A DNA stretch of 64,000 bases from Aquimarina aquimarini (lineage in GTDB: Bacteria > Bacteroidota > Bacteroidia > Flavobacteriales > Flavobacteriaceae). How positions within the stretch are numbered: the first letter of the stretch is position 1; the number at the start of each line of letters is the position of its first letter. The stretch is taken from the NCBI RefSeq assembly GCF_900299535.1, contig NZ_OMKE01000005.1, positions 90,905-154,904 on the forward strand. The letters run 5' to 3'. Below the pieces are notes generated by a model. The model was not told the origin of the DNA and did not search any database. It worked only from the letters and a program-made list of their open reading frames with translations. Below, in pieces: positions 46,131 to 56,769 of this stretch. The translations under genes and the position numbers were made by a program.

Positions 46131-46138
46131 TACTTTTG
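46131..46138 (+). promoter_or_regulatory. Putative -7 element of gldA
   Basis: TACTTTTG matches TAnnTTTG and lies 30 bases before the ATG at 46169. The nearest TTG upstream (46102) is 26 bases away, longer than usual. Confidence 0.5.
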
Positions 46139-46168
46139 GTTCATAACAGATTTTATACACTTCATACT

Positions 46169-47071
46169 ATGTCAATTTCGGTATCTAACGTTTCTAAGTT
46201 TTATAATAACCAAAAAGCGCTTAATGCAATTTCTTTTGAAATAAAAAAAGGGGAGATTGTTGGTTTTTTGGGGCCTAATGGAGCTGGAAAATCTACTATG
46301 ATGAAAATTCTTACTACTTTTCTTGATCCAACAGAAGGTAGTGCATTGGTTAATGATTTTGACATCCACTCTCAATCTATCGATGTAAGAAAAAGTATAG
46401 GCTATCTTCCAGAACACAACCCTTTATATCAGGAAATGTATGTTAGAGAATTTTTATTGTTTAATGCTAGTGTATATAAAGTCACAAAATCTAGAATTGA
46501 AGAAGTTATCTCATTGACTGGATTAATCCCTGAAGCTAATAAAAAAATCAGCCAATTATCTAAGGGGTATCGTCAACGGGTTGGACTTGCTTGTGCACTA
46601 CTTCATGACCCTCAGGTTTTGATTCTGGATGAACCTACAACAGGTCTTGACCCTAATCAGTTGGTAGAAATCAGAGAGCTAATAAAATCTATTGGCACCA
46701 AAAAAACAGTATTTTTATCTACTCATATTATGCAAGAGGTTGAGGCTATGTGTGATCGTGTTATTATTATCAATAAAGGGGAAATTGTTGCAGACAAACT
46801 ACTTAATGAAATAGCAGATACAACAGAGCAAATTATTCAGGTAGAATTTGATTATCGAGTTGAAGAAGCTTTTTTAAAAAAACTACCCCATGTTGATAGT
46901 GTTGAAAATCTTGTAGGTTTTCTATATCAAATCGTTTTTGACACTCAAACAGATATGCGCCCCACTGTTTTTGATTTTGCTCACGATCATGATTTAAAAA
47001 TATTACAGCTTTCTAGAAAGAATAAAAATCTAGAAAGTTTATTTAGAGAACTTACCAGTCCTTCTGCCTAA
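46169..47071 (+). CDS. gldA: GldA, ATP-binding subunit of the gliding-associated ABC transporter
   Basis: 300 residues from ATG 46169 (MSISVSNVSKFYNNQ). The frame is open to 46121, but those residues lie over the promoter. It has Walker A GPNGAGKST (about 38-46), the Q-loop region, signature LSKGYRQRV, Walker B VLILDEPTTGLD and the switch histidine in STHIM. GldA works with membrane proteins GldF and GldG in F. johnsoniae; these are not in the window. The C-terminal segment (about 225-300) is the GldA-type accessory domain. Confidence 0.9.
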   Translation: MSISVSNVSKFYNNQKALNAISFEIKKGEIVGFLGPNGAGKSTMMKILTTFLDPTEGSALVNDFDIHSQSIDVRKSIGYLPEHNPLYQEMYVREFLLFNASVYKVTKSRIEEVISLTGLIPEANKKISQLSKGYRQRVGLACALLHDPQVLILDEPTTGLDPNQLVEIRELIKSIGTKKTVFLSTHIMQEVEAMCDRVIIINKGEIVADKLLNEIADTTEQIIQVEFDYRVEEAFLKKLPHVDSVENLVGFLYQIVFDTQTDMRPTVFDFAHDHDLKILQLSRKNKNLESLFRELTSPSA

Positions 47072-47116
47072 AAAACCAGAGACCTTATATTTTTATTCTC
47101 TTTAAGATATAGACAA

Positions 47117-47521
47117 TTAGCTTGCTTTTTCTATATCACGTAAAATTTCTTTAAGTTTCTCTACAGAGATTGGCTTAACGATATAATCACTTACGCTTTC
47201 AAAAGATTTAGCTCTTAGAATATCTTCGGGGTCTATAGATGAAGAAACTACATAGATAATTATTTTCTTATCACATGGAACATTCATAAATTCTTCTAGA
47301 AATTGAATTCCATCAAGTACAGGCATATTTAAATCTAATAAAATAACATCTGGCAACTTTTTGTTTGCTGAGATAATTGCTTTTAAATTATTCAATGCTT
47401 CTTCTCCATTCCTAAAGACCATAAAACCATTGCAAAAATCAACAAGTTCCATTATTTTTTTTACTCCAAATACAAAAATTGGATCATCATCAATAATACA
47501 AGCTATATCAATTTTTCTCAT
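47117..47521 (-). CDS. Single-domain response regulator (CheY-like)
   Basis: 134-residue receiver without an output domain. The acidic pocket is IIDDDP (about 8-13), the phosphoacceptor is in VILLDLNMP, and the lysine is in DYIVKPIS. It is canonical, unlike the NarL-type protein at 14684. The start is ATG at 47521, 14 bases inside the end of the histidine kinase gene, so the two are translated together and the kinase is its likely donor. Confidence 0.93.
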   Translation of the reverse strand: MRKIDIACIIDDDPIFVFGVKKIMELVDFCNGFMVFRNGEEALNNLKAIISANKKLPDVILLDLNMPVLDGIQFLEEFMNVPCDKKIIIYVVSSSIDPEDILRAKSFESVSDYIVKPISVEKLKEILRDIEKAS

Positions 47522-50237
47522 ATTTCATATATATTTTAAAGATAGTTCCTTTATTTACTTTACTTTCTACTTCTATTTTACCACCCATTGCCTCGACCTG
47601 ATTTTTTGTTATAAACAACCCTATTCCTCGAGCTTCTTTATTATTATGAAAGGTCTTATACATACCGAATAGTTTAGCTTGGTGTTTTTTTAGATCAATA
47701 CCTAGTCCATTGTCTTTTATACTCAAAATTACATAATCACCTTTTACATTTGTACTAAGAGTAACATAACTATCTCTCTCTTGAGAACTATATTTTATTC
47801 CGTTGGTAATAAAGTTAAGTAGAATACTATCTAAATAGGCTGGAATTCCTAATATATTCAACTTAGGTATTGTCACATTATTTATAACCACTTTAGTTTC
47901 TTTTGCTATCGCAGAAACACTGTCTATTGCTTTATTAATAGCATCATGTAAATCTAATCCTACCAAATTTTCATCAACAGAAGTATTCATCAAAACTACT
48001 TCATTTAAATGCACAATGGTTTCGGTAAGATTATTAGATGCTGTCTTAAACAATTTAATAATCTCATTTTCTTTTGCTTCTGGGTTCTCCTGCACAAACA
48101 GATCCAGTAACATTTGAAAGTTTCCTGAATGTGATTTTAAATTATGAGACACTATATGCGCAAAATTCCTAAGCCTTTTATTTTGATCTTCTGCTACTGA
48201 CAACCAAGATTTTAAATCTTTTTCTACTTTTTTTATTTCACTAATATCTGCAGCTACTCCAAGATACCCTGTAATCTCATTATTATCTTTTATTGCAGAG
48301 AGAGTCACTTGCACAGGAAAACTAGTACCATCTTTTCTTACGTGAGTCCACTCTTTGGTATCATATTCCTCTTTACTAGGCATTGTTGTAAAAACCTCAA
48401 ATCCTTTAATTTTTTTACCTAACTGAAGTGATAACTCTTTTTCTCTTTGCTCTATTTCTTCTTTTTGATGGAATAACAACAAAGACTTCTTAAACATAAC
48501 TTCATCTCTATCATATCCCAATAAATTCTCTGCCCCTTTATTAAAAGTAGTTATTACCCCATCACAATCTATACCTATTATACTTACTTGGGTTATATCA
48601 TCAATAATACTTTTTAGCTCTCCTACAGTTTTTTGAAGTTTTTGTCTAGCTATTATTTTATGGCTTATATCTGCTACCTGAGCAATAAAATATAATGGTT
48701 TATTATACTCATCTTTGACGACAGAAACCGATAAGTTTATATGGATAATAAATCCTTCTTTATGGAAACATCTTTCCTCCATATTACTATACACCTTTTC
48801 TCCTTTGAAAAGCTTTCTAAACTCTTTATCACTTTTAGTCAAATCATCAGGATGGATAACATCTTTAAATGCTAATTGTGTTAATTCTTCATAAGAATAT
48901 CCAAGAATTTCACATAGCTTATAATTTACTTTTGTAAAATGCCCCCCTTTATCCAGCATTACCATTCCTATGGCTGCATTTTCAAAATTTCTTCTAAACA
49001 ATTCTTCACTAATACGTAATCTAATTTCTGTCTCTTTGACTCGTGTGATATCGGCAGTATGCATTATAACTCCCCCTATTGTATTCTCATCGGTATACCA
49101 AGGTCGCAACTCCCATGTAAGCCATTGTACAGAACCATCTGATCTTTCAAAACGATCTTCTTCACTTTTTAAGACTTTCCCTCCTAGACATTTTTTATAG
49201 TTCTCTATCCATTTTTCACTAGTTTCAGGAAAAATATCATAGTGTGATTTCCCTATCACATCATTATCTTTTATATTATAATCCTCGTACCATTTCTGCG
49301 AAACTGCTAAATACTTCATTCCTGTGTCAAACATTGCAATAGCACTTGGGGCTTGTTGTATAAATAGCTTATTTTTTTCTAAATCTTTTTTACGTTTGGT
49401 TATTTCTTGATGCGATCCAATCATCCATTCAGGGTTTCCTTCTGAATCCCAACTCACTACTTTTCCTCTATTAAGAACCCAAATCCACTTACCGTTCTTA
49501 TGCTTCATACGAGATTCACATTCATATAGAGGTATTTTTCCAGAAAAATGTTCTTGCAAAAGTTGATTAGATTTCTCTAAATCTTGTGGGTGAGAAGCTT
49601 TTATCAATGTATTGATTGAGACTGGCTCTAACTCTAACAGTGTATATCCTGCAATATTAGCCCATCTCTCATTAAAAATAGTTTCTCCTGTTTTTACATT
49701 CCATTCCCAAGTACCCAAATTAGTCGCCTCTATAACATGCTGATAACGGTCTACTTGTCTTTTTAATCGTATTTCTACTTTTTTTAATTTGGTGATATCT
49801 GTATGAGCTCCCAACATACGAATTGGCTTACCATTCTCATCTCGTATTGCCAACCCTCTACAGTGAATCCAAACTGTATGCCCTAATTTATGTGTATATC
49901 TTACGATTTGATCATATGGGTGAGAAGGGTCTTTACAATGTCTAGTAAAATTACCAAACACCACTTTTAGATCTTCTTGATTGATTATATCTTGCCATGC
50001 AGAGGCATTATGTGGCATTTCTTCTGGGTTATACCCAAGAGTAGTCCAAAATTTGGAATTCATCCATTCGTTCTCTGGATTATCTAAATCCCAAAACCAC
50101 AACCCATCTAAACTCGATTTTTGTATAAAATCAAAAATATGATCATCTTTTTTGATAAGTGCATAAAGTTCTTCTTTAAGGTAATTCTCTTTTACCTTAT
50201 CAAAATTACGCGTCTTATCAGATTCATTCCGAATCAT
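47508..50237 (-). CDS. Soluble multi-PAS hybrid-free sensor histidine kinase
   Basis: 909 residues without a signal peptide or membrane helix, so cytoplasmic. About five PAS domains in series (roughly 36-150, 165-285, 290-405, 410-530 and 540-680; GLWFWDLDN and GTWEWNVKTGETIF are typical starts), then the phosphoacceptor region with the histidine in FAHIVSHNLKSHSG (about 705), and a HATPase_c domain (about 790-905, with NFITNGIKYSS and DNGLGID). The ligand could be small molecules, redox state or light, but no haem or flavin residue can be told from sequence. It shares a transcript with the receiver at 47117. Confidence 0.92.
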   Translation of the reverse strand: MIRNESDKTRNFDKVKENYLKEELYALIKKDDHIFDFIQKSSLDGLWFWDLDNPENEWMNSKFWTTLGYNPEEMPHNASAWQDIINQEDLKVVFGNFTRHCKDPSHPYDQIVRYTHKLGHTVWIHCRGLAIRDENGKPIRMLGAHTDITKLKKVEIRLKRQVDRYQHVIEATNLGTWEWNVKTGETIFNERWANIAGYTLLELEPVSINTLIKASHPQDLEKSNQLLQEHFSGKIPLYECESRMKHKNGKWIWVLNRGKVVSWDSEGNPEWMIGSHQEITKRKKDLEKNKLFIQQAPSAIAMFDTGMKYLAVSQKWYEDYNIKDNDVIGKSHYDIFPETSEKWIENYKKCLGGKVLKSEEDRFERSDGSVQWLTWELRPWYTDENTIGGVIMHTADITRVKETEIRLRISEELFRRNFENAAIGMVMLDKGGHFTKVNYKLCEILGYSYEELTQLAFKDVIHPDDLTKSDKEFRKLFKGEKVYSNMEERCFHKEGFIIHINLSVSVVKDEYNKPLYFIAQVADISHKIIARQKLQKTVGELKSIIDDITQVSIIGIDCDGVITTFNKGAENLLGYDRDEVMFKKSLLLFHQKEEIEQREKELSLQLGKKIKGFEVFTTMPSKEEYDTKEWTHVRKDGTSFPVQVTLSAIKDNNEITGYLGVAADISEIKKVEKDLKSWLSVAEDQNKRLRNFAHIVSHNLKSHSGNFQMLLDLFVQENPEAKENEIIKLFKTASNNLTETIVHLNEVVLMNTSVDENLVGLDLHDAINKAIDSVSAIAKETKVVINNVTIPKLNILGIPAYLDSILLNFITNGIKYSSQERDSYVTLSTNVKGDYVILSIKDNGLGIDLKKHQAKLFGMYKTFHNNKEARGIGLFITKNQVEAMGGKIEVESKVNKGTIFKIYMKYEKN

Positions 50238-50374
50238 TCTTAATCATTTTTTAAATATGAAGTTTGGGATAGAAATTTGTTCTAATTATAAAGTTAGACA
50301 TTAATTCTAATAAAAAAGGTTTAATTACCACAAAATTTTTACGGCATTACCTTGCTAACCAAATATTTACGATC

Positions 50375-50391
50375 AAAAAAAAAAAAAAAAA
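50375..50391. repeat. Run of 17 A (T on the minus strand)
   Basis: A homopolymer of 17 A between the GIN-domain lipoprotein gene and the histidine kinase gene. On the minus strand it is T17, beginning 54 bases after the lipoprotein stop. A seven-bp hairpin (TATAATG with CATTATA) lies about 16 bases before it, so it may act as a weak terminator. Long homopolymers are also length-variable in populations. Confidence 0.5.
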
Positions 50392-50444
50392 GTTCATTTA
50401 AAAAATCATATAATGCATTTGCACATTATAAAGACATACTACAG

Positions 50445-51188
50445 TTATTGAAATATGAGTTTTCCTATAAAAAACTCTTCTACCTCAACAACAGGAGGCT
50501 TTGTAATAGCAATCACATCTCCTGTACTTCGTATTTGTCCTTTGATAGACTGCTGAGGATTTATAATAATTTTATTTGTTCCTCTATGGTTGACATGAAC
50601 ATGTTGAGCCACGAGGTCAGCTCCTTCAAACCTTCCTGTTCCTGAAGCAAAATTAACAGATAATGACTGTGCCTGCCCTTTTATAGAAAAGGAAGCTATA
50701 TTATTTCCTACTACACTTATACTCTCTGCATCAACCATTAAATTAAAAGTCCCTGTAGTTGTTTCTGTATTTTCCCCAAAATCTTCAGACAATAAGCTTA
50801 GTGATGGATACATTAGCACCCCTTCTGATGAAATATCAAACTGTGTACCGCTTCTTATCTCGGTTATATGTGGAGCGGTAATATATATCTTGGTTTGATT
50901 AAAACTTCTAAAAAAACCACATTCATTTGTATTACTCAATATAAGACGACCTTCTTGCACTACTGCAGAGACTTCATTCATTAAATTATCTCCTGTTTCA
51001 ATAATTATTGAGGTACTGTCTCCTTGTTTAATTACGACCTCTATATTAGGGTTTACTAAAATCCTTGTAAAGTCTGAAACCTCAACTTCTTTCCTTATAA
51101 TAGTACCTGTTCTCTGAAAACAATCTGAAGCGTTCTCAGAATCACACCCAAATAAAAAAAACACTACTAGTATTCCTATAAATCTCAC
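50445..51188 (-). CDS. GIN-domain (DUF2807) lipoprotein
   Basis: 247 residues: signal peptide with lipobox FFLFGC (cysteine near residue 15), and a head GIN domain (about 35-225) made of repeated short beta turns (EVVIKQGDSTSIIIETGDNL, ISSEGV, GNNIASFSIKGQAQSLSVN). GIN-domain proteins are surface lipoproteins or putative adhesins in Bacteroidota. It lies 46 bases after the PagL-like gene and may share its transcript. Confidence 0.85.
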   Translation of the reverse strand: MRFIGILVVFFLFGCDSENASDCFQRTGTIIRKEVEVSDFTRILVNPNIEVVIKQGDSTSIIIETGDNLMNEVSAVVQEGRLILSNTNECGFFRSFNQTKIYITAPHITEIRSGTQFDISSEGVLMYPSLSLLSEDFGENTETTTGTFNLMVDAESISVVGNNIASFSIKGQAQSLSVNFASGTGRFEGADLVAQHVHVNHRGTNKIIINPQQSIKGQIRSTGDVIAITKPPVVEVEEFFIGKLIFQ

Positions 51189-51234
51189 TACTATCTATTT
51201 TTAAAAAAGGTTTTGAAAAATTACTCCTATTATT

Positions 51235-52332
51235 TTATAATCTATATCCCACAGAAAACTCCATAGCTTCAGCTTTGGCAGCATGAGATCTCACAGTCAA
51301 CGAGCCAAATACATTTTTGGTAATATAATATTGAACTCCAGCTCGCAAATATGTTTGTCCTTCAAAATCATATGGGTAATATGCATAATACCCAAATTGT
51401 GTTAACACAGAGATTCTATTTACTCTCAACTCATGCCCAAGAAATACTCCTACTCGTTTGGAGTCTTCTTCTCCTGTGGTTCCATCATTAAACCCTCCTA
51501 CTGCTCTAAAATCTATATAGCGTTCTAAGGCTTTAGAAAAAAAGATCTCTGCTCCTAATTGTATGGCGCTTTTTTTATTTAATCTCTTATCTGCATAAGC
51601 GGCAAGTGTATAAAAAGGAAATCGCCCTGACCCTACCACATCACTCTCATTAACACCGCTTCTAAAAATAAATCCATAACCAACGGGCTCTGCTCCTTTA
51701 AGATCTCCTTTTTGTTTTTCTATATACTCGGGTGTATCTGTATCTAATGCATATGTAAGTCCTGCATTGAGAAATAATGTATTAGTACTTTTGTTTGGAG
51801 CTTTTGAGTTTCCATTAGAATAATGAATCACTCCTAAGCCTGCTTGTATCCCAAGTCCTTTTATAAGGTTTTCTTTTTTTGCATTAAGTAATAGATATGT
51901 TGCACTAGACAAATGAGATCCATGTGCAATATTTCTAAAATTCTCATCCTCATCATATGGATTCGTACTGTATCCTATTCCTTGCCCTATTCGAAGTTGC
52001 AAATAGCGTTTTAGGAAATAAAAATTATAATGTACAAACAGCCCTAAATGTTTGCCCAAATACTCATTATCCATATCTTGATATATAAAGGAAGCTCCAT
52101 AATCAGGATAATTATATAATCTCTCCCAATCTTCTGATCCAAATGTTTCTCGTTGAAAAGAAAAAATTATACCAGATGGGTGACCTGTAATCAAATGTGA
52201 GATATCTGGATTATGTTTAAGAATGGTTCCATAAAAATTATGAACATCCAATGTATAATTCCTCTTCGATTCGATCTGGGCATAGCTATAGAAATGAAGA
52301 ATACAAATAAATAAACAGATCCGTTTTATCAT
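51235..52332 (-). CDS. PagL-like lipid A 3-O-deacylase (acyloxyacyl hydrolase family)
   Basis: 365-residue outer membrane barrel enzyme that would remove an acyl chain from lipid A. Signal peptide (about 1-18, ending HFYSYAQ), then a barrel; the catalytic motif VIHYSNGNSKAPNKSTN (about 170-186) has the His and Ser of the PagL triad (HxSN). Length exceeds the short Pseudomonas PagL but fits Bacteroidota members. The start is ATG at 52332; a TACTTTTG box at 52344-52337 is only five bases away, suggesting a near-leaderless message. Confidence 0.83.
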   Translation of the reverse strand: MIKRICLFICILHFYSYAQIESKRNYTLDVHNFYGTILKHNPDISHLITGHPSGIIFSFQRETFGSEDWERLYNYPDYGASFIYQDMDNEYLGKHLGLFVHYNFYFLKRYLQLRIGQGIGYSTNPYDEDENFRNIAHGSHLSSATYLLLNAKKENLIKGLGIQAGLGVIHYSNGNSKAPNKSTNTLFLNAGLTYALDTDTPEYIEKQKGDLKGAEPVGYGFIFRSGVNESDVVGSGRFPFYTLAAYADKRLNKKSAIQLGAEIFFSKALERYIDFRAVGGFNDGTTGEEDSKRVGVFLGHELRVNRISVLTQFGYYAYYPYDFEGQTYLRAGVQYYITKNVFGSLTVRSHAAKAEAMEFSVGYRL

Positions 52333-52352
52333 TCGGCAAAAGTAATAATTAA

Positions 52353-52390
52353 AATAATAACCGATCCTTATATAAAGATCGGTTATTATT
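52353..52390 (-). terminator. Terminator of the met operon
   Basis: A perfect 14-bp stem (AATAATAACCGATC at 52353-52366 with its inverted copy at 52377-52390) with a 10-base loop, and T-rich flanks in both directions. On the minus strand it follows metF by about 145 bases and ends before the PagL-like gene. Confidence 0.8.
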
Positions 52391-52535
52391 CCTGTTTTTT
52401 TTTGATTAATTGAAGTTCTTTTCTTACTTCATAGTAGTATTACAAGGTAAGAAAAAGGTGAAGTTTGAATATAAAAGATTTTTTATAGCGAATTAAAAAA
52501 AAGCTTAAATCATCCCTTACATCAATACTTTGATT

Positions 52536-53489
52536 TTAAAAAATAGCAGAAGCTATTTTTTTTATGTTATCTGATTTCCCCATAGAGTAATAGTGTAATA
52601 CAGGAACTCCATATTCCATTAATTCTTTAGACTGTTTAATTGCAAATTCTACTCCTACTTGTCTTACCTCGCTGTTTGTTTTACATTTTTCTACTTCTCT
52701 TACTAGTTCATCTGGCATATCTAATCTGAATACTTGAGGTAACAATTGTAAATGTCTTTTTACAGCTACTGGTTTTATTCCAGGAATTATTGGCACGTTG
52801 ATTCCTGCGCCTCTTGCTTTTTCTACAAAATCAAAGTATCGTTGATTATCAAAAAACATTTGGGTAACCACATAATCTGCCCCTGCTTCTACTTTATCTT
52901 TAAGCCTTCTGATATCAGCATCCATAGAGGGCGCTTCCAGATGTTTTTCTGGATATGCCGCAACTCCTACACAAAAATCAGATTTATTATCTGTTTCAAT
53001 GACTTCATGTAAAAATTGTCCTTTATTCATATTAACAATCTGTTCTACCAATTCATTGGCATAAGAGTGCCCTCCTTTTGTTGGCGTAAAATATTTTTCT
53101 TCCTTCATAGCATCTCCTCGCAATGCCATTATATTATCGATTCCCAAATAATGACAATCTACCAATAGATATTCTGTTTCTTCTTTTGTAAACCCCCCAC
53201 ATAATACATGAGGAATTGTATCTACATTATATTTATGAGTAATAGATGCGCAAATACCTACTGTACCAGGACGCATTCTAGTCAGTTTTTTATCTAATAA
53301 CCCTTCTCTATCAATATATATAAACTCTTCTCTAGAAGTAGTCACATCGATAAAAGGAGGATCAAATTCCATTAATGGATCAATATTATTATACAATTCT
53401 TGTATACTTCTTCCTTTTTGTGGTGGTATTAATTCAAAAGAGAATAGTGTTTTGCCTTTTGCTTTTTTTATGTGGTCTACTACTTTCAT
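52536..53489 (-). CDS. metF: MetF, methylenetetrahydrofolate reductase
   Basis: FAD enzyme giving 5-methyltetrahydrofolate, the methyl donor for MetH. The 317 residues form a TIM barrel with FSFELIPPQKG (about 16-26), NIMALRGD near residue 118, and AGADYVVTQMFFDNQRYFDF near residue 206. The gene is the last of the SAM-riboswitch unit with metH and the DinB-like gene, consistent with its role. Confidence 0.95.
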   Translation of the reverse strand: MKVVDHIKKAKGKTLFSFELIPPQKGRSIQELYNNIDPLMEFDPPFIDVTTSREEFIYIDREGLLDKKLTRMRPGTVGICASITHKYNVDTIPHVLCGGFTKEETEYLLVDCHYLGIDNIMALRGDAMKEEKYFTPTKGGHSYANELVEQIVNMNKGQFLHEVIETDNKSDFCVGVAAYPEKHLEAPSMDADIRRLKDKVEAGADYVVTQMFFDNQRYFDFVEKARGAGINVPIIPGIKPVAVKRHLQLLPQVFRLDMPDELVREVEKCKTNSEVRQVGVEFAIKQSKELMEYGVPVLHYYSMGKSDNIKKIASAIF

Positions 53490-53583
53490 CTCATTTATAA
53501 TTCTTAATTGGTATTTTATATGGTTTCATAGCCTCTTGAAACTAGTTTTTATTTTGAAACCTTCTTTACTTAATTTTTCTTTA

Positions 53584-54057
53584 TTATTTCAATTGACTAT
53601 ATATCATATTTATTTGCCCTAAGTGATATACATCGTGTTGCAACACTCCTCGAATCATATATTTGTTTGTATACTCGCCTCCAGCTACTTTTTCATTCAT
53701 TTTTGATTCTGGTATTTCCAAAAGTAGTTTACTAATCATATTTTGAGTTTTGCCAAGTTCATTTATCGTATCTTCTTTCTGCATTTCGGTTTGCACTACG
53801 ACATCTTTTCGCCAATCGTTTTCAGAGTTTAGCTCAATGGTAAATTCTTTATTTCCTTTTAATTTTTCAATAACAAAATTTCTCCAACCTATAATATGGT
53901 ATACTAATTCTGAGATAGAATGTGAAGCTTTTTCTGGCTTTTTATCCCAAAATCCTACAGGTATATGCTCAAGTGATTTCATGATAGAGTCTCCAAACCA
54001 AGGGTCTCCAACAAAAATCTCATTATATTGTATTACACTTTCTTTAGGATCCATCAT
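53584..54057 (-). CDS. DinB-family protein
   Basis: 157-residue four-helix bundle of the DinB/YfiT type. Histidines expected for the metal site are seen in ELVYHIIGWR (about 50-59) and GVLQHDVYHLGQ (about 136-147). Members are often thiol-dependent or metal-dependent transferases in thiol metabolism. It lies between metF and metH, which hints at a thiol or methylation function, but this is inference. The ATG is at 54057, with ATG again one codon later. Confidence 0.82.
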   Translation of the reverse strand: MMDPKESVIQYNEIFVGDPWFGDSIMKSLEHIPVGFWDKKPEKASHSISELVYHIIGWRNFVIEKLKGNKEFTIELNSENDWRKDVVVQTEMQKEDTINELGKTQNMISKLLLEIPESKMNEKVAGGEYTNKYMIRGVLQHDVYHLGQINMIYSQLK

Positions 54058-54066
54058 AATTTATCT

Positions 54067-56766
54067 TTATTCTAAAATATTAGGGTTCAACCATTTTTTG
54101 GCATACTCAAAGTCTATATTTTTTCTTTCTGAAAAATCTTTTACTTGATCTTCTTTCATCTTTCCTAATCCAAAATATCTTGCTTCTGGGTTCCCAAAAT
54201 AATATCCAGACACTGAAGCTGCAGGCCACATCGCCAGACTTTCTGTAAGCTCAACTCCTATGTTCTCTTTTACTTGCAGTAATTCCCAAATAGTTATTTT
54301 CTCTAGGTGGTCTGGGCAAGCTGGATATCCTGGAGCAGGTCGAATTCCTTTATATTCTTCTTTTATCAATTCATCATTACTCAAAGTTTCTCCTCTAGCA
54401 TATCCCCAATCTTCTATTCTCACTTTTTTATGTAAATATTCTGCAAAAGCTTCTGCCAATCGATCTGCTAATGCTTTGATCATAATAGAATTATAATCAT
54501 CATGATCTGCCTCAAAAGCTTCTGCTAGCTCTCTAGTTCCAAATCCTGTTGTTACACAAAAGCTACCTATATAATCCTGAACTCCACTCTCTTTGGGAGC
54601 TACAAAATCTGCTAATGCAAAATTGGGTTTTCCTGCATGTTTTTTTAATTGCTGTCGGAGTGTTCTGAATCTAAAATTACCTTGCTCAGAAATCACTTCT
54701 ATATCATCATCATTTATTGTATTTGCCTCGAACAGGCCATATATTGCTTTTGCTCCTAATAATTTTTCGTCAAATACTTTTTGCAATAGTTCCCTCGCAT
54801 CTTTATAAAGAGATGTAGCCTGTTCTCCTACTACTTTATCTGTAAGAATTGCAGGATATTTACCATGTAAATCCCATGATCTAAAAAATGGGCTCCAATC
54901 AATATATGGTTCTAATTTTTGTAGATCAAATTCTTCTATTACCTGAACTCCTAAAGTATTTGGCTTTATTATTTCTGAAGTCTGCCAGTCTATACTATAT
55001 TTATTTTTTCTGGCTCCTTCTATAGTTAAATACTCTTTTCTCTTTGTTCTTTTTAGAAATCCTTCTCTAAACTTACTATAGTTTTCTTTTAGATCTCCTA
55101 CATACTTTTGGTTACTTCTTTTATTCAACAAATCACCTACCACAGTTACTGCTCTTGATGCATCATTGACATGTACAACTGCATTTTTATATTGCGGATC
55201 AATTTTGACAGCTGTATGTGCTTTTGATGTTGTTGCCCCGCCTATTAGTAACGGAATATCAAAGTTCTTGCGTTCCATTTCTTTTGCCAAATACACCATT
55301 TCATCTAATGATGGGGTTATCAAACCACTAAGCCCTATAATATCAACTTTTTCGTCAATGGCTGTTTGAATTATTTTCTCTGGAGGTACCATTACTCCAA
55401 GATCAACAATCTCATAGTTATTACAACCTAACACTACCGAAACTATATTTTTCCCTATATCATGTACATCTCCTTTTACTGTTGCCATCAAAATCCGGCC
55501 ATTAGAATCACTTTCTGTAGATAAAGATGTCTCAGAACTATTCTTTTTTTCTTCTTCGATAAACGGAAGTAGATATGCTACTGCTTTTTTCATAACTCTA
55601 GCAGATTTTACTACTTGAGGTAAAAACATTTTTCCAGATCCAAAAAGGTCTCCTACTACATCCATGCCTATCATCAAATTACCTTCTATCACACTTATAG
55701 TCTTATCTACATGCTGTCTTGCTTCTTCTACATCTTCAACAATATACTGATCGATCCCTTTTACCAGCGCTCTTGTTATTCTATTTTGCAAGGGTTCCTC
55801 CCGCCATGAGAGGTCTACTGTCTGTTCTTTTTTTACTCCTTTGACTGTTTCTGCAAAATCTAATAGTCGTTCTGTAGCATCATCTCTTCTATCTAAAATT
55901 ACATCCTCTACATGTTCTAGAAGGTCTTTAGGAATATCATCATACACCTCTAACATAGCAGGATTTACAATCCCCATATTCATCCCTGCTTTGATAGCAT
56001 GATACAGGAAAACAGAATGCATTGCTTCTCGTACTGTATTATTTCCTCTAAACGAAAACGAGACATTACTTACACCACCACTTACACTACAGTGAGGTAA
56101 ATTTTCTCTGACCCATCGAGTTGCCTCTATAAAATCTATAGCATTTTTACGATGTTCTTCCATCCCTGTGGCTACTGGAAAAATATTAAGATCAAAGATG
56201 ATATCTTCTGGAGGAAATTTCACCTGATTGACCAATACATCATACGATCGTTTCGAGATTTCTATACGACGTTCATAATTATCAGCCTGACCTACTTCAT
56301 CAAAAGCCATAACGATCACTGCAGCTCCATAACGTTTTATCGACTTGGCATGTGCTATAAATTCTTCTTCACCTTCTTTAAGACTTATGGAGTTTACAAC
56401 ACATTTACCTTGTACCACTTGCAGACCTGCTTCAATAATCTCCCATTTAGAACTATCGATCATTATGGGCACTCTGGCGATATCGGGTTCTGCCATAATA
56501 AGATTAAGAAATCGTACCATAGCTTCTTTACCATCAATAAGCCCGTCATCCATATTGATATCAATAACTTGGGCTCCTCCTTCTACCTGATGTCTAGCTA
56601 TATCTAAGGCTTCATCGAATTTTTCTTCTTTAACCAATCGTAAAAACTTACGTGATCCAGCAACATTAGTACGTTCTCCTACATTGATAAAATTCGTGTT
56701 TTCAGAAACAATCATGGGTTCTAATCCAGAAAGTTTCAAGTATCTTCTTTCTTTTTTACTACTCAT
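54067..56766 (-). CDS. metH: MetH C-terminal part: pterin, cobalamin and reactivation domains
   Basis: 899-residue cobalamin-dependent methionine synthase lacking the homocysteine domain, which is encoded by the gene upstream. Domains: pterin-binding (about 10-300, [14 protein letters not shown] and [18 protein letters not shown]), cobalamin-binding cap and Rossmann domains (about 330-575; [10 protein letters not shown] carries the axial histidine), and the SAM-dependent reactivation domain (about 580-895; [14 protein letters not shown]). Three bases separate it from the first part. Both stops and starts are clean, so this is a split, not a frameshift. Confidence 0.95.
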   Translation of the reverse strand: MSSKKERRYLKLSGLEPMIVSENTNFINVGERTNVAGSRKFLRLVKEEKFDEALDIARHQVEGGAQVIDINMDDGLIDGKEAMVRFLNLIMAEPDIARVPIMIDSSKWEIIEAGLQVVQGKCVVNSISLKEGEEEFIAHAKSIKRYGAAVIVMAFDEVGQADNYERRIEISKRSYDVLVNQVKFPPEDIIFDLNIFPVATGMEEHRKNAIDFIEATRWVRENLPHCSVSGGVSNVSFSFRGNNTVREAMHSVFLYHAIKAGMNMGIVNPAMLEVYDDIPKDLLEHVEDVILDRRDDATERLLDFAETVKGVKKEQTVDLSWREEPLQNRITRALVKGIDQYIVEDVEEARQHVDKTISVIEGNLMIGMDVVGDLFGSGKMFLPQVVKSARVMKKAVAYLLPFIEEEKKNSSETSLSTESDSNGRILMATVKGDVHDIGKNIVSVVLGCNNYEIVDLGVMVPPEKIIQTAIDEKVDIIGLSGLITPSLDEMVYLAKEMERKNFDIPLLIGGATTSKAHTAVKIDPQYKNAVVHVNDASRAVTVVGDLLNKRSNQKYVGDLKENYSKFREGFLKRTKRKEYLTIEGARKNKYSIDWQTSEIIKPNTLGVQVIEEFDLQKLEPYIDWSPFFRSWDLHGKYPAILTDKVVGEQATSLYKDARELLQKVFDEKLLGAKAIYGLFEANTINDDDIEVISEQGNFRFRTLRQQLKKHAGKPNFALADFVAPKESGVQDYIGSFCVTTGFGTRELAEAFEADHDDYNSIMIKALADRLAEAFAEYLHKKVRIEDWGYARGETLSNDELIKEEYKGIRPAPGYPACPDHLEKITIWELLQVKENIGVELTESLAMWPAASVSGYYFGNPEARYFGLGKMKEDQVKDFSERKNIDFEYAKKWLNPNILE

Positions 56767-56769
56767 CTT

